64,000 bases of DNA, taken from NCBI RefSeq assembly GCF_000331515.1, contig NZ_AMZO01000025.1, positions 62,001 through 126,000 on the forward strand. The letters are read 5' to 3'. The notes below the pieces were generated by a model. The model searched no databases and had not been told where the DNA came from. It saw only the letters and a list, made by a program, of their open reading frames with translations. Positions 30,752 through 39,441 of the stretch are shown here, one piece after another (within the stretch, counting starts at the first letter, position 1; every line of letters starts with the position of its first letter). Origin of the DNA: Photobacterium marinum (GTDB lineage: Bacteria; Pseudomonadota; Gammaproteobacteria; Enterobacterales; Vibrionaceae). Both the position numbers and the translations under genes were made by a program.

Positions 30752-30986
30752 TGGATGGGATTACCTTTGGCCGAAAACTGTCAAACGTAGCTGTAACACA
30801 TCAGTAGCCACTGAGTGTAAAACAATCTATTGCCATGGTATAGAGGTCAAAAAAGCATCAGCCAAAGAAAGATGATCCCTCTACTTGAGGAATTAATGGT
30901 AGATATTTATCTTAATAAAGTTCTAGTTAAAGTCAAAAGACAGAGGAAAGCATCAAAATCTTTCTCATGACCTCTGTCAGCCTAAT

Positions 30987-31643
30987 CTAAGTAATTGAAG
31001 GATAACGAATCTCTATTTTCGCTAATTTATTCTTAAACAACGTGAGTACAGCGTCGAAGCCAGGTTCCATAGTATAAGTAGTGCTGTTTACAAAATAACA
31101 ACCGACAATGCGGTTTTCCGGGCGAAAAACAAGAACATAGTCGTTATGCTCCTGCATTACACAAAACTCATCCTCTCGATATTGTCTTTGCGGTCCTGAA
31201 AAGCAATGATTAAAGAAGTGAAGTAATTCATGAGCCTGAGGCGATTGAAACATTTGATCACCAATGGTGGCACCATTAGCGTCGGAGGCAATTACCCGAT
31301 AAGGATGGACGCTGTATTTCATTATATCGAACAGTTTACGCCTTTGAGTTTGGGTTGGTTCCGCAGCAACATGCACTCTTCCCCTGGATTCATAGCGAAT
31401 CACTCCAGTTGCCGCCATCAGGTTAACAATGGTGATTTCATCACAAGCACCGTGCATCTCTTGTGGAAGCAAAGCAGCAATGGCTCTGTGGTACTGACGT
31501 TTGTCCATATCTGATCGCTGCAAGTCCAACAAACGCCCATCCGGTAAAATATACCCTCCATCCTTAGTAAAACGAGTGATACCAAAGTGTGCAACAAGCT
31601 TATCCAACAACGCTTGATTATTCTTCTTTACTGCTCTATCCAT
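30987..31643 (-). CDS. Hypothetical protein, 218 aa
   Basis: I do not recognise this family. It has no signal peptide or membrane helix, so it is probably cytoplasmic. The sequence begins MDRAVKKNNQALLDKLVAHF and has a charged N-terminal half ('LPDGRLLDLQRSDMDKRQYHRAIAALL') and a His/Cys-rich middle ('HELLHFFNHCFSGPQRQYREDEFCVMQEHNDY') that might bind metal. The frame is intact and codon use is like the core genes. A four-codon upstream frame (ATG CAG TAT GGA TAG) overlaps its start, and the nearest AGGAG is about 20 bases away, so translation may be weak or coupled. It sits at the border between the core and the Rhs mosaic. Confidence 0.6.
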   Translation of the reverse strand: MDRAVKKNNQALLDKLVAHFGITRFTKDGGYILPDGRLLDLQRSDMDKRQYHRAIAALLPQEMHGACDEITIVNLMAATGVIRYESRGRVHVAAEPTQTQRRKLFDIMKYSVHPYRVIASDANGATIGDQMFQSPQAHELLHFFNHCFSGPQRQYREDEFCVMQEHNDYVLVFRPENRIVGCYFVNSTTYTMEPGFDAVLTLFKNKLAKIEIRYPSIT

Positions 31644-32449
31644 ACTGCATTTCTACTTATACAACTCCTAAGTATGGTTATCATCATTAAATAGGTAGTT
31701 GCAAAAAACAGCGACGAGGATCTCATTTGGATGGATAAGTGGTAGTATTTGTTGTGTAACTGTAGATCAGAAAAAACTCAGCAATCATAACTGTCCCATT
31801 CTTGTTCAAGAAATAATTTCCATTCAATAACCATCTTCTCAAAACCAGAAAAGCCCACTTCAACATAACTACTGTCATCGTCCTTTCCTTCAATTCAGAT
31901 TTTGAACATACAACTCCCGTTTTTACTCGTTGTTAATATCGTATGCCAATGCACACCGATGGGCAGGGAAATATGTTTATTTGAAGTTATACCCTTTTAG
32001 GCGGTTGATGATACGGGCATAGGGTTCTTGTGAATTGATTTAGTCTGAGAGCACTAACGGCATCGGACTTCTAGCGTTGCCATAAGTTCACCTGGTAACT
32101 CAACAAAGAATTAAACTGTAGTCCATCATAGCCCTCACACAAGGAAGCAATTTTCAGATCGCTCTCTTTCTAGTGTTGCAACGTTCTTACCGTAGCTGTG
32201 TTTTGTCTTCGCGAGTCATGATCAGGCTCCCTTTATGAAAGGATTATATCAATAACAAGTATTGATGGTTACCATCACACAGATACTGTCTTATACCTGT
32301 TGCTTTTTTCAGACGAATGAGCTGATTTACACCATTGAACCGACGTTGTAGATTGCCATGAAGAGCGTGACTTTTAGTTTGGCTTCACAAATGTGCATCC
32401 ATGCTCTAACCATGTAGCATACTGCTATCACTTAATTATCGGGCTTTAC
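31644..32449. other. Relic DNA at the outer edge of the Rhs mosaic
   Basis: 806 bases with no intact gene but with traces of dead ones on the minus strand. A 38-codon open tail ending at ~31785 ('VGFSGFEKMVIEWKLFLEQE') looks like the C-terminus of a lost gene, possibly an immunity gene. At 32083 a frame starts MATLEVRCR then a stop at codon 10, then CSQTKSIHKN; the CxxC pattern resembles the N-terminus of IS1-type InsA. An Rhs fragment is at 32296-32372 (listed). The region appears to be a decayed cassette. Confidence 0.45.
32296..32372 (-). pseudogene. Degenerate Rhs core fragment
   Basis: The minus strand reads 'HALHGNLQRRFNGVNQLIRLKKATG', which aligns with the Rhs core motif 'GHEQRQFNGLNQLTSVKVGG' present in the intact genes. 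Only about 25 codons remain, without frame continuation on either side. It marks the oldest recognisable remnant of the mosaic. Confidence 0.6.
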
Positions 32450-32860
32450 CTATTTCGAGGCTAAATTCAATTCCGATAATAATCGTACAACCTCATCCAT
32501 CTTTTCGTAAACGGAAGGCTGTATAAGATCATATATCCTCCGACTATCTTGCAACTCCCGAACAGATGACATGAACTCCTCTTTATGTTTTTGTTTCTTT
32601 GGCGCAGTAGACTCCATCTTAACTTTCATTTCTCGGTATTTTTCCGACTTGCCATCCACTGAGTTCAAGAACTCTAGCGATAAAAAATAATCATATGAGT
32701 CATAAATCTCAGCCATCAAAATTCCGACCGTTTTAATCTTCTCCTTATCTACATCACTACAAGATTCGCATCTTAAAAGCGAACCATTTTTTAACAGTTC
32801 AATCTCTCCAGCCTTTAAAAGAGAGAGAATCAAATGCAATACTTTTTGTTTAGTTAACAT
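32450..32860 (-). CDS. Putative immunity protein of the orphan Rhs toxin
   Basis: A 136-aa protein I do not recognise, read as an immunity gene from its position 14 bases downstream of the Rhs toxin tip stop codon. It is charged and largely helical by composition ('VLHLILSLLKAGEIELLKNGSLL', 'DLIQPSVYEKMDEVVRLLSEL') and contains CESC, a possible metal or disulphide pair. No signal peptide is present, consistent with neutralising a cytoplasmic nuclease. The start is ATG 32860 with GAGAG upstream, not the TTG at 32872. It is intact, so it may still protect the cell even if the toxin gene is silent. Confidence 0.6.
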   Translation of the reverse strand: MLTKQKVLHLILSLLKAGEIELLKNGSLLRCESCSDVDKEKIKTVGILMAEIYDSYDYFLSLEFLNSVDGKSEKYREMKVKMESTAPKKQKHKEEFMSSVRELQDSRRIYDLIQPSVYEKMDEVVRLLSELNLASK

Positions 32861-32874
32861 ATCTGCTCTCAATA

Positions 32875-35385
32875 TTAAAATTTATTGTCATAGAAAATCC
32901 AACGGACATCATCTGTATCAGCAAAGCTCTTAAAGTCATTATACTGCGGTCCAGACAATGCTGTACCCTCTGGTTTAATATCAAAAATAGTCTTTGTCCC
33001 TGTGTGGTAGAAATCCGGTATACGGTACTCGTAAGGAGCCCCTGTTACTGAACTAATATACTGGCTTTGACCATATAAACGTTGATTTACACTTAGATCT
33101 TTAACATTAAGTTGACGAACTCGATTAGAAACAGAACTGGGAATAATAGTCCCCTGTAACTTAGTATCTAAAACTTGGAAATCAACATCTGCTGCATAAT
33201 GATTTCTTCGCCAGATAGCCAATGTAGAAAGTAGCGCTTCTGTCTGAGCTGCCTCTGTTACAAGCTGACCATCTGAATTTGTCTTTAGTCCAAGTTTTCT
33301 TCGAATTGCCTTTGTTGTGGCAATTTTAACTTGTTCTTCTGTCAGGTTAGTCGCGTCAAAACGCTGCTTTCCTGTCCAAGTAGAAACAAAGTCTAACGCA
33401 GTAGTGCTGTTTGGAACAACCTCATCAACACTATCTGCCAAATCTCGCACCATGTTTGAAGACTTAGCTAGTTGAATACCCTCTGAACATGCACCTTTTG
33501 TGAAGTTAGCAGCACCTGTCGGAATAAAAATGGACGCATAACGCTCGAGCCCTGCCACTTCTTCATAAGCTTCCATATCTGCACGATCGATAGGGTCTGC
33601 TCGAAGGAAAGGAATAGAGCTTGTTTCTCCATATACAATGCCAAAAGTAGCATCGCTAATCATTGTTTTTACGAAACCTTTACTAGCCCATCCTTTGATA
33701 GGATCCATAGTTCCAAATTCATTAATAGCTACTCTTTTATTAAGCGCACTAAAGGATGAAACCTTATCTTCCTTACAACTCAACCCCAACGGATCGACCC
33801 ATTGCACCAGATTAGGTGCATACTGGTACGGATTAATACCACCAAGCAGACCAATCGGGTCTTGGTGAATAAACCTCCCTGTTTCCGGATCGTAGTAACG
33901 GAATCGGTTATAATGTAGCCCGGTTTCTTCATCATGGTACTGGCCCTGAAATCGCAGTGGATTATTGACGCTAGCAACGTATTGACTTGCCTTTCCGTAA
34001 GCAGAATACTCTGCCCGCCAAGCTGTGTACCCTTGTGAGTCAGTTAGTTGAAGTGGTGTTCCGAGATGATCGAGGTGGTAATAATAAACCAGCCCCTGTT
34101 TGATTAAGGCAACGGGCCTGAAGCTGTCTGGCTCATAGATATACCAGGTAAATTCACCGTTGCAGTGTTCACCTATGAGCTGCTCACCATCCCACAGGTA
34201 ATCCGTACACTGCTGTCCGGTGATTTTCGCGCTTCGCCGACCTAAGGCATCATACTGATATTGGGTATACTTGCCGCCAACCTTGACGCTAGTGAGCTGG
34301 TTTAAACCATTAAACTGACGCTGCTCGTGGCCGGTTTGGCGATAAACACGGGACTGGTTACCATACGCATCATAGCTGAACTGGCTTTCCTGCCACTTCA
34401 ACAACCTATCAGCTTCAATCTGAATATCTTCACCGCACGGGTTACCGAAACTATCCGGGGTAAACGGCACATCATTATTTGATTGTGTGCACTGAATTAG
34501 CTGTTTCAGTTCATCAAACTGATAGCGAGTATCACCCAACTGGTTGTCTTTAATGCCTACCAGTTGATCGGCCTGATCATACTGATAAACACGCTGCTGC
34601 AATCCATCAGTTTGTTGCCAGTTTTGTTCAACTAATAACCCTTTGCTATTGAAGGTCTGCGCCAGCGAAACACTATTGCCATAATTTCGATGCTTTTCTC
34701 TATTGCTTTTATCAAAATGGCGACTTAGTAACTGTTGCTGTTGCCAACAAATTTCGGTCAGTAATCCAGTTTCACTGTATCGATAATCTATCTGACTACC
34801 GTCGGGCAGTTGAGTGAGAACCCGCCTTCCTGTTGAATCATACTCATGTTTTGTCAGCCAGTTGTCCTGCCAAATTTCTGCTGGCTTTCCACACTCATAG
34901 CAGAAGATACTGACTTTACGCTCAGCATTATTAGCATGAACAAGGCGGCCCACCTTGTCATAATGGTAGTGATTAGAAAATGGAATACCTGACGCTGTTG
35001 CGCTTAACTGCTCAATAACCCGGCCGCTATGATCCCGTATCAGCTTAACAAAACGTTCGCCTTGTTCGGTAAGACAAACCAGACGACCCTGCCCGTCATA
35101 CTGATACTCCTGAACACGACCATCAAAACCGACTGTTTTGGTTATTCGTTCTTCAGCATCATACTCAAGCCTATAAGTGACGCCGTCACTGCGTTCAATT
35201 CTAGTCAGATTCCGCTCTTTGTCATAACGAAATGCCAGCCAACTTCCGTCAGGCCGAGTTTGTTTTACCGGCTGAGCTAGGCCCTGATAAGTTAAGGAGG
35301 TAGTGCGACCCAGCGGGTCAGTTGAGGCAATCAGCCTTGCGGCTTGATCGTATTCAAGATGCCATGAACGGCTATTGGAGAGGGG
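32875..35385 (-). CDS. Orphan, N-terminally truncated Rhs with nuclease-like tip
   Basis: An open frame of ~836 codons bounded upstream by TAG (35386-35388), without ATG; the first usable start is GTG 34953. It carries the C-terminal Rhs YD-repeat core and the self-cleavage region 'DPIGLLGGINPYQYAPNLVQWVDPLGL', then a different ~300-residue tip after 'SCKE'. The tip ends with 'YEYRIPDFYHTGTKTIFDIK', a P-D...D-x-K arrangement like PD-(D/E)XK nucleases. Its core is collinear with the active Rhs gene over 1613 bp. With the N-terminal cage and a proper start missing, it is more likely a donor cassette than an expressed effector. An immunity candidate follows directly. Confidence 0.8.
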   Translation of the reverse strand, partial: PLSNSRSWHLEYDQAARLIASTDPLGRTTSLTYQGLAQPVKQTRPDGSWLAFRYDKERNLTRIERSDGVTYRLEYDAEERITKTVGFDGRVQEYQYDGQGRLVCLTEQGERFVKLIRDHSGRVIEQLSATASGIPFSNHYHYDKVGRLVHANNAERKVSIFCYECGKPAEIWQDNWLTKHEYDSTGRRVLTQLPDGSQIDYRYSETGLLTEICWQQQQLLSRHFDKSNREKHRNYGNSVSLAQTFNSKGLLVEQNWQQTDGLQQRVYQYDQADQLVGIKDNQLGDTRYQFDELKQLIQCTQSNNDVPFTPDSFGNPCGEDIQIEADRLLKWQESQFSYDAYGNQSRVYRQTGHEQRQFNGLNQLTSVKVGGKYTQYQYDALGRRSAKITGQQCTDYLWDGEQLIGEHCNGEFTWYIYEPDSFRPVALIKQGLVYYYHLDHLGTPLQLTDSQGYTAWRAEYSAYGKASQYVASVNNPLRFQGQYHDEETGLHYNRFRYYDPETGRFIHQDPIGLLGGINPYQYAPNLVQWVDPLGLSCKEDKVSSFSALNKRVAINEFGTMDPIKGWASKGFVKTMISDATFGIVYGETSSIPFLRADPIDRADMEAYEEVAGLERYASIFIPTGAANFTKGACSEGIQLAKSSNMVRDLADSVDEVVPNSTTALDFVSTWTGKQRFDATNLTEEQVKIATTKAIRRKLGLKTNSDGQLVTEAAQTEALLSTLAIWRRNHYAADVDFQVLDTKLQGTIIPSSVSNRVRQLNVKDLSVNQRLYGQSQYISSVTGAPYEYRIPDFYHTGTKTIFDIKPEGTALSGPQYNDFKSFADTDDVRWIFYDNKF
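33768..35380 (-). repeat. 1613-bp Rhs core repeat, orphan copy
   Basis: Aligns without gaps to 41682-43294 in the active Rhs gene (both 1613 bp by coordinates). Similarity starts exactly at the core/tip border and stops abruptly at 35380. It is a ready substrate for homologous recombination that would replace the active tip. Confidence 0.85.
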
Positions 35386-35475
35386 CTAATTTACGAAAAT
35401 TTGTAAAATGGCAAGACCATTATCTTGCCAAAAACATTAGTCACTGGATGTATTAACCCCAAGTATGCTCATCTG

Positions 35476-36305
35476 TTACAGGTATTTACCTGTCACCAGC
35501 CACTGTGGGATATAGTCGGACTCGACTGGCACTGTCCAACCCTTATTCATGTATGCCAATGCCAAAACCGCTACAAGTTCTAAGGATATCCAACCTTCTG
35601 GATCGCTCGCATCATTTGACCACCAATCTTCATGCGACTTCAGGGCTTCATCGAGTTTTTCGGCAAACTCTTCTTGTTCATCTGACAAAAAACACCGATA
35701 CAATGCCAACAACGGCACTCGCGTATTCAAGATATAATCGGCCCGTTCCGGATGCATACCTTCCGGGTCGGTAGCTTCCATCGCCTTAACCAGTAACAAA
35801 CCAATATCAGCTTCCGGCGAGAAAAGGCCCTTTATAAAATCAACAAATGTAAAGTCGGTTTCATCTGAATGGACATGGGCATCTGCCATCCAACGAGTAG
35901 GAATGCCGCACAGTATCCGTAACGCTTCATTATTGCGTAAGATAATGGCCAAGTGGAGTAAATTAAGCCACTGGTCTGGATCCCTGGATGCTCTAGTGCT
36001 TTTTTGCTGTAAGGGTAAGTGGTTCCCAAATAGGTCACCTCGTAATCGACGGGCAACTCGAAGGCACTGATAAAGTGTGCGACTCCCAGTTCCAGAGCTA
36101 GCTGGAAGTATTGCACCGTCAGCTCGTCACGCTCGCCTAAACCATCAGCAGCAATTGCAGTATTGAGCACATTGTTAAACTCAGTCAACAAATCAGGGCG
36201 CGTAACTAATGATGAAAGTAAAAAATCTCGCTTTTCTTCGTGGCGAGTTATTCTTCGTCCAACTAAATCGGGAAACTTAATCTCTTTACGTACTCGTTTA
36301 TTCAT
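35476..36305 (-). pseudogene. Imm49-like immunity gene, frameshifted
   Basis: Two overlapping frames make one protein. The first (36305 down to ~35980) reads 'MNKRVRKEIKFPDLVGRRI...TVQYFQLALELGVAHFISAFELPV...LEHPG'. The second (from ~35980 to 35476) reads 'DPDQWLNLLHLAIILRNNEAL...FVDFIKGLFSP...NTRVPLLALYRCFLSDEQEEF...WISLELVAVLALAYMNKGW'. Together (~270 aa) they resemble the Imm49 immunity family of polymorphic toxin systems. The break is a single-base change at a GGG run near 35976-35980. Its cognate toxin is not present; a ~25-base Rhs scrap upstream (near 36370) suggests the toxin gene has been deleted. Confidence 0.65.
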
Positions 36306-36523
36306 GTTTGTACCTGATTTTTATATTTTGATATCTGTACAAATGGCTTCAGGTTATCACCTTCTACCTTCTGTACGACCCAGCAGGTCAGTTAATCAGT
36401 TAAGATGTGTAGGATATGCGGCACAAGCTAAAAAGCCGTTTAGAACGATGATTATCGTGCAGAAGTGTTCTTTGGCTAGTTATTCCGCAAAGTAACCTCC
36501 CGGCCTGATTTGCGGACTGATAT

Positions 36524-36562
36524 CCAGTTTTAGGCGTTGTAAGAAAAAAGGCCTAAAACTGG
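36524..36562. repeat. Perfect 12-bp inverted repeat
   Basis: CCAGTTTTAGGC (36524-36535) and GCCTAAAACTGG (36551-36562) around a 15-base loop. It lies just downstream of the broken immunity gene (minus strand). There is no T-run next to it, so it is either a terminator with a poor tail or the mark of a small mobile or recombination element. Confidence 0.7.
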
Positions 36563-36574
36563 AATGAATTATAT

Positions 36575-36969
36575 TCAGTCAAATTGAGGACGTAACTTCT
36601 CTCTCATTTCTAACATATTCCCTGGTGTAATCGCCCAACGTTTCGCGTCATCAAATTCAAAATCAATTTTAAAACGCTTGGTTTCAAATTCCATTTGAAA
36701 TAGAAGTTGTTTGAATTTATGACCACATTCAGCATAAACCAGCTATCTAAGCTCCAAAAGAGTATTACCTAAAAGAACAGGTGAATCTTCAATTTTGCTG
36801 TTGCTGGCCTTATTGCATCACCATTATATAAATAACCTGAATTTGACACATGCCCTTCATCAAACTCAAATACAAAAGCTAATTCAGTCCAAGGATTCTC
36901 CTTCACTTTTTTACACTCTAAAAACAATAATACTATGTTAATGAGTTTCTCATTAGGTATATTCATCAT
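36575..36969 (-). pseudogene. Broken immunity-like gene (possibly DUF600/YezG-like)
   Basis: The first part reads 'MMNIPNEKLINIVLLFLECK' and 'NPWTELAFVFEFDEGHVSNSGYLYNGD'. A frameshift near 36795 moves the frame to 'SKIEDSPVLLGNTLLELR', then TAG (36744-36746), then 'LVYAECGHKFKQLLFQMEFE' and 'FKIDFEFDDAKRWAITPGNM...EKLRPQFD'. The closing pattern with DFEFDD...RW.ITP...LRP recalls DUF600-type immunity proteins, but this is a weak match. At least two lesions make it a pseudogene. It sits downstream of the divergent Rhs fragment and was probably its immunity gene. Confidence 0.5.
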
Positions 36970-37108
36970 TAAATCCTATACTCTTTCATATCTTTTTCCT
37001 TTACCCGTTCAAATAATTCGCCGGATTGATTCATAAAGAGATATTCTTTGAATCTACATGACTTTTTCGATTTCCATTTCCAACACTTCTTCAAAAGGTA
37101 AAAAACCC

Positions 37109-37405
37109 GGTCATGACATCAAAGCGTGGATGAAGGGTCTAAAATGTAAGTTTTAGTTCTTTTCCTATGGCCAAAACTGACAATCAATGCCGCTTCTATA
37201 AGAAACCAGATTTTGTCTATAAACATAGTATCGGCTCTGGCGGCCATCCTCACTTTCGGTGCACTGACTGTAAGAAAACCTTCCAACTTGACTATACCTA
37301 CACTGCCCATAAAGAAGGCATTAAAGGCGATGAATGGTTACGGTGTAAGGGATACCAGTAACAGGTTTTACTTAACCCGTAATGCACCACTTTTAACGTA
37401 CTCGG
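37109..37405 (+). mobile_element. Truncated IS1-family copy
   Basis: Begins with the left terminal sequence GGTCATGACATCAAAGCG and a leader that matches the intact copy at 39533. The ORF at 37167 gives 'MAKTDNQCRFYKKPDFVYKH' and 'GGHPHFRCTDCKKTFQLDYT', with one of the zinc-ribbon cysteines changed to Tyr (CRFYKK against CRFCKK). A ~15-bp deletion after 'HKEGIK' shifts the frame, and the element fades out near 37365-37405. It lies where the toxin tip of the divergent Rhs fragment should be. Confidence 0.8.
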
Positions 37406-37424
37406 CTTACCTTCTCCGTCCTTA

Positions 37425-38165
37425 CAACTCAGGCCTATCGGATCCTGGTGAATAAACCGCCCTGAATCCGGATCGTAATAACAGAAGCGGTTATAGTGCA
37501 GGCAGGTCTCTTGATCGAAGTACTGGCCCTGAAAGCGCAACGGGTTACTGAAAGTTTCGACGTTTAACGTAACAGCACCAAACGTTTGGTATTGCGCATC
37601 CCATACTACAGCACCGCTTCTATCCGTGAGCTTGAGCGGTGTACCGAGATGAACGAGATGGTAATGGTAAATTTGCCCTTGCTTAATTAACGTAACCGGC
37701 TCATAAAGGTACCAGGTATATTCTCCGTTACAGTGCTCGCCGATGAGCTGTTCGCCATCCCACAGTAATCGGTTCGCCCGCCCTCGGTGATCTTGGCGCT
37801 TCGGCGTCCGAGGGCATCGTACTGGTACTGGTTATATCTGCCGCCGGATTTGACACTGGTCAGCTGATTAAGCCCGTTGTACTGGCGCTGCTGGTAGCCT
37901 GCCGGGCTCTGCATCCGTACCTGATTGCCGAATATATCGTAACTGTAGCGGTTGCCTTGAAAACTCAGTAAGCTGTCATCGCTGACGTCGGTATCTTCCC
38001 CTTCGGGGTTACCGAAACTATCAAAAGAAAATGCTTCTTCACCCGTGGGAAGCTTTGAAAGGCTTAGCTGCTCAAGCGGATCAAATTGATACTCGCTGGT
38101 TCCCTGCTCGCTATCCTGGATCCCGACCAACTGGTTGCCGTCATTGTATTGGTAACAACGCCGGT
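37425..38165 (-). pseudogene. Divergent Rhs core fragment, frameshifted
   Basis: Minus-strand Rhs core from 'LVGIQDSEQGTSEYQFDPLEQL' through 'NRYSYDIFGNQVRMQSPAGYQQRQYNGLNQ' and 'YLYEPVTLIKQGQIYHYHL' to 'GRFIHQDPIGLSCKDGEG'. A one-base deletion near 37765 (CCACAGTAATC against CCACAGGTAATC in the other copies) breaks the frame. The stretch between DPIGL and the second DPLGL is missing, so the two similar motifs have been fused. Its sequence is less similar to the active gene than the other orphans are, for instance 'QTFGAVTLNVETFSNPLRF', so it comes from another Rhs lineage. Confidence 0.8.
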
Positions 38166-38232
38166 GCGGCTATAGCAGTGGAATCAATTCTATATCGAAC
38201 TATTGAGCAACACTTTTCTATAACAAAATAAC

Positions 38233-38709
38233 TTAATCATTCAAATCGTATAATTGATTTATAAAATCACTAAAAGAGGAGGAAACTTTAACAATGCTTT
38301 CGGGCAGTTTGTTATTTTGTTCACTAAAATCTACAGTATCTTCAACCTCATGATCCTTATAATAAATATAATTTTCAGAATCTGAGCGCGTTGAAATTAA
38401 GAAATAGTTCCCTTCAGGAGTATCTGCAAATGGGATTAAACCATCAGGAATGATATCACCAATTAACTCCATACATACCTGAATATCCTCAGAACCAGTT
38501 CCCAATCCATAAAAATAACCTATGGACGCGCCGGAGATATTGATTTTGTCACCGTCAAAATCAATCGTATCCTCTTGAGGCTCCCCTCCATTAAATTGCA
38601 GCAGAAAATCACGGTAGTCCTTGGGCAACCTTGTTTTAAGTTTTTTTTCTAAACTATCAAGTTCAAATTCTGACAGTTTTGGTCCGACATCATTCATCGT
38701 CTTCAGCAT
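38233..38709 (-). CDS. SUKH (SMI1/KNR4) family immunity protein
   Basis: A 158-aa SMI1/KNR4-type protein. The family pattern is clear: 'ELDSLEKKLKTRLPKDYRDFLLQFNGG', then 'IPFADTPEGNYFLISTRS' and 'IYYKDHE'. SUKH proteins are common antidotes of nuclease toxins in contact-dependent and type VI systems and act in the cytoplasm by direct binding. It starts at ATG 38709, three bases after the WHH toxin stop, with AAGGGA as ribosome-binding site overlapping the toxin's end. This tight coupling marks it as the antidote of that toxin. The frame is intact. Confidence 0.9.
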   Translation of the reverse strand: MLKTMNDVGPKLSEFELDSLEKKLKTRLPKDYRDFLLQFNGGEPQEDTIDFDGDKINISGASIGYFYGLGTGSEDIQVCMELIGDIIPDGLIPFADTPEGNYFLISTRSDSENYIYYKDHEVEDTVDFSEQNNKLPESIVKVSSSFSDFINQLYDLND

Positions 38710-38712
38710 ACA

Positions 38713-39186
38713 TTAATCCCTTGATATAGAAGCGCCACCCTTATGGGTGAAAATAGCGTGAACATTCTTATCAACTAGCTGTAGCTTTTCTCCCTCTTGA
38801 ACATGGTGCCATGTATAGCCCCGTGGGCTTTTATCAGGAAAACTACCTTCTCGCTCACCTTTAACTCTCTTTATTATACCGTACTCACTATCAACATAAC
38901 CAGAGCCGTTTTCTTCTTCAAGCTGTTCCCATGCCTTTGAAAAATCACCTATTTCAGGTGGTTCAATATGTTTTTCAGCTAAACCTGTCATGCTTGCAAT
39001 CTGTACTTCTTCAAACATGTAATTAGTAAAATCCGGGTACCTATCTCCATCAGGAGGGCCTGGTTTATATGGAATCTCAACAAACTGTTTTCCACTTTGT
39101 GATGTCATCAACTGATAAACACGCTGCTGCAATCCGTCAATTTGTTGCCAGTTTTGTTCAACCAATAATCCCTTGCTATTGAAGGC
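38713..39186 (-). CDS. Orphan Rhs tip with WHH-type nuclease toxin
   Basis: An open stretch bounded upstream by an in-frame TAG (39187-39189) and lacking ATG (first possible start TTG 39165). The first ~25 codons are Rhs core ('GLLVEQNWQQIDGLQQRVYQ'); at ~39111 the sequence switches to a toxin tip. This begins 'LMTSQSGKQFVEIPYKPGPP' and ends 'RGYTWHHVQEGEKLQLVDKN', then 'HAIFTHKGGASISRD'. The WHH...LV...H..F.HKGG pattern is that of the WHH branch of the HNH/endonuclease VII superfamily. Fusion into the middle of the core rather than at DPxGL shows an illegitimate joint. It is probably silent but preserved with its SUKH antidote. Confidence 0.75.
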   Translation of the reverse strand, partial: AFNSKGLLVEQNWQQIDGLQQRVYQLMTSQSGKQFVEIPYKPGPPDGDRYPDFTNYMFEEVQIASMTGLAEKHIEPPEIGDFSKAWEQLEEENGSGYVDSEYGIIKRVKGEREGSFPDKSPRGYTWHHVQEGEKLQLVDKNVHAIFTHKGGASISRD

Positions 39187-39434
39187 CTACACCAGAGAAA
39201 TACCATTGCCATAGTGACGATGACTTTCTCTGTTACTGTTATCAAAACGGCGACTTAGTAACTGCTGCTGTTGCCAATAAATCCCGGTCAGTAATCCAGT
39301 TTCACTGTATCGGTAATCAATCTGACTACCGTCGGGCAGTTGTGTAATAACCCACCTTCCTGCTGAATCATACTTATGTTTTGTCTGCCAATTGTCCTGC
39401 CAGATTTCTGCTGGCTTTCCACTCGCATGATAAA
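39111..39434 (-). repeat. 324-bp Rhs core fragment upstream of the WHH tip
   Basis: Aligns without gaps to 42495-42818 of the active Rhs gene. It carries an in-frame TAG at 39187-39189, so it is not translated as a continuous Rhs protein. It ends abruptly at 39434 at a short insertion-sequence-like scar. Confidence 0.8.
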
Positions 39435-39441
39435 TCCCATC

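Noticed and set aside
38155..38231. Plus-strand open stretch ending NNAGAAIAVESILYRTIEQHFSITK, protein-like in composition
   Set aside because: It has no start of its own, and its upstream part is antisense to the Rhs fragment. It may be the tail of a lost gene but cannot be assigned.
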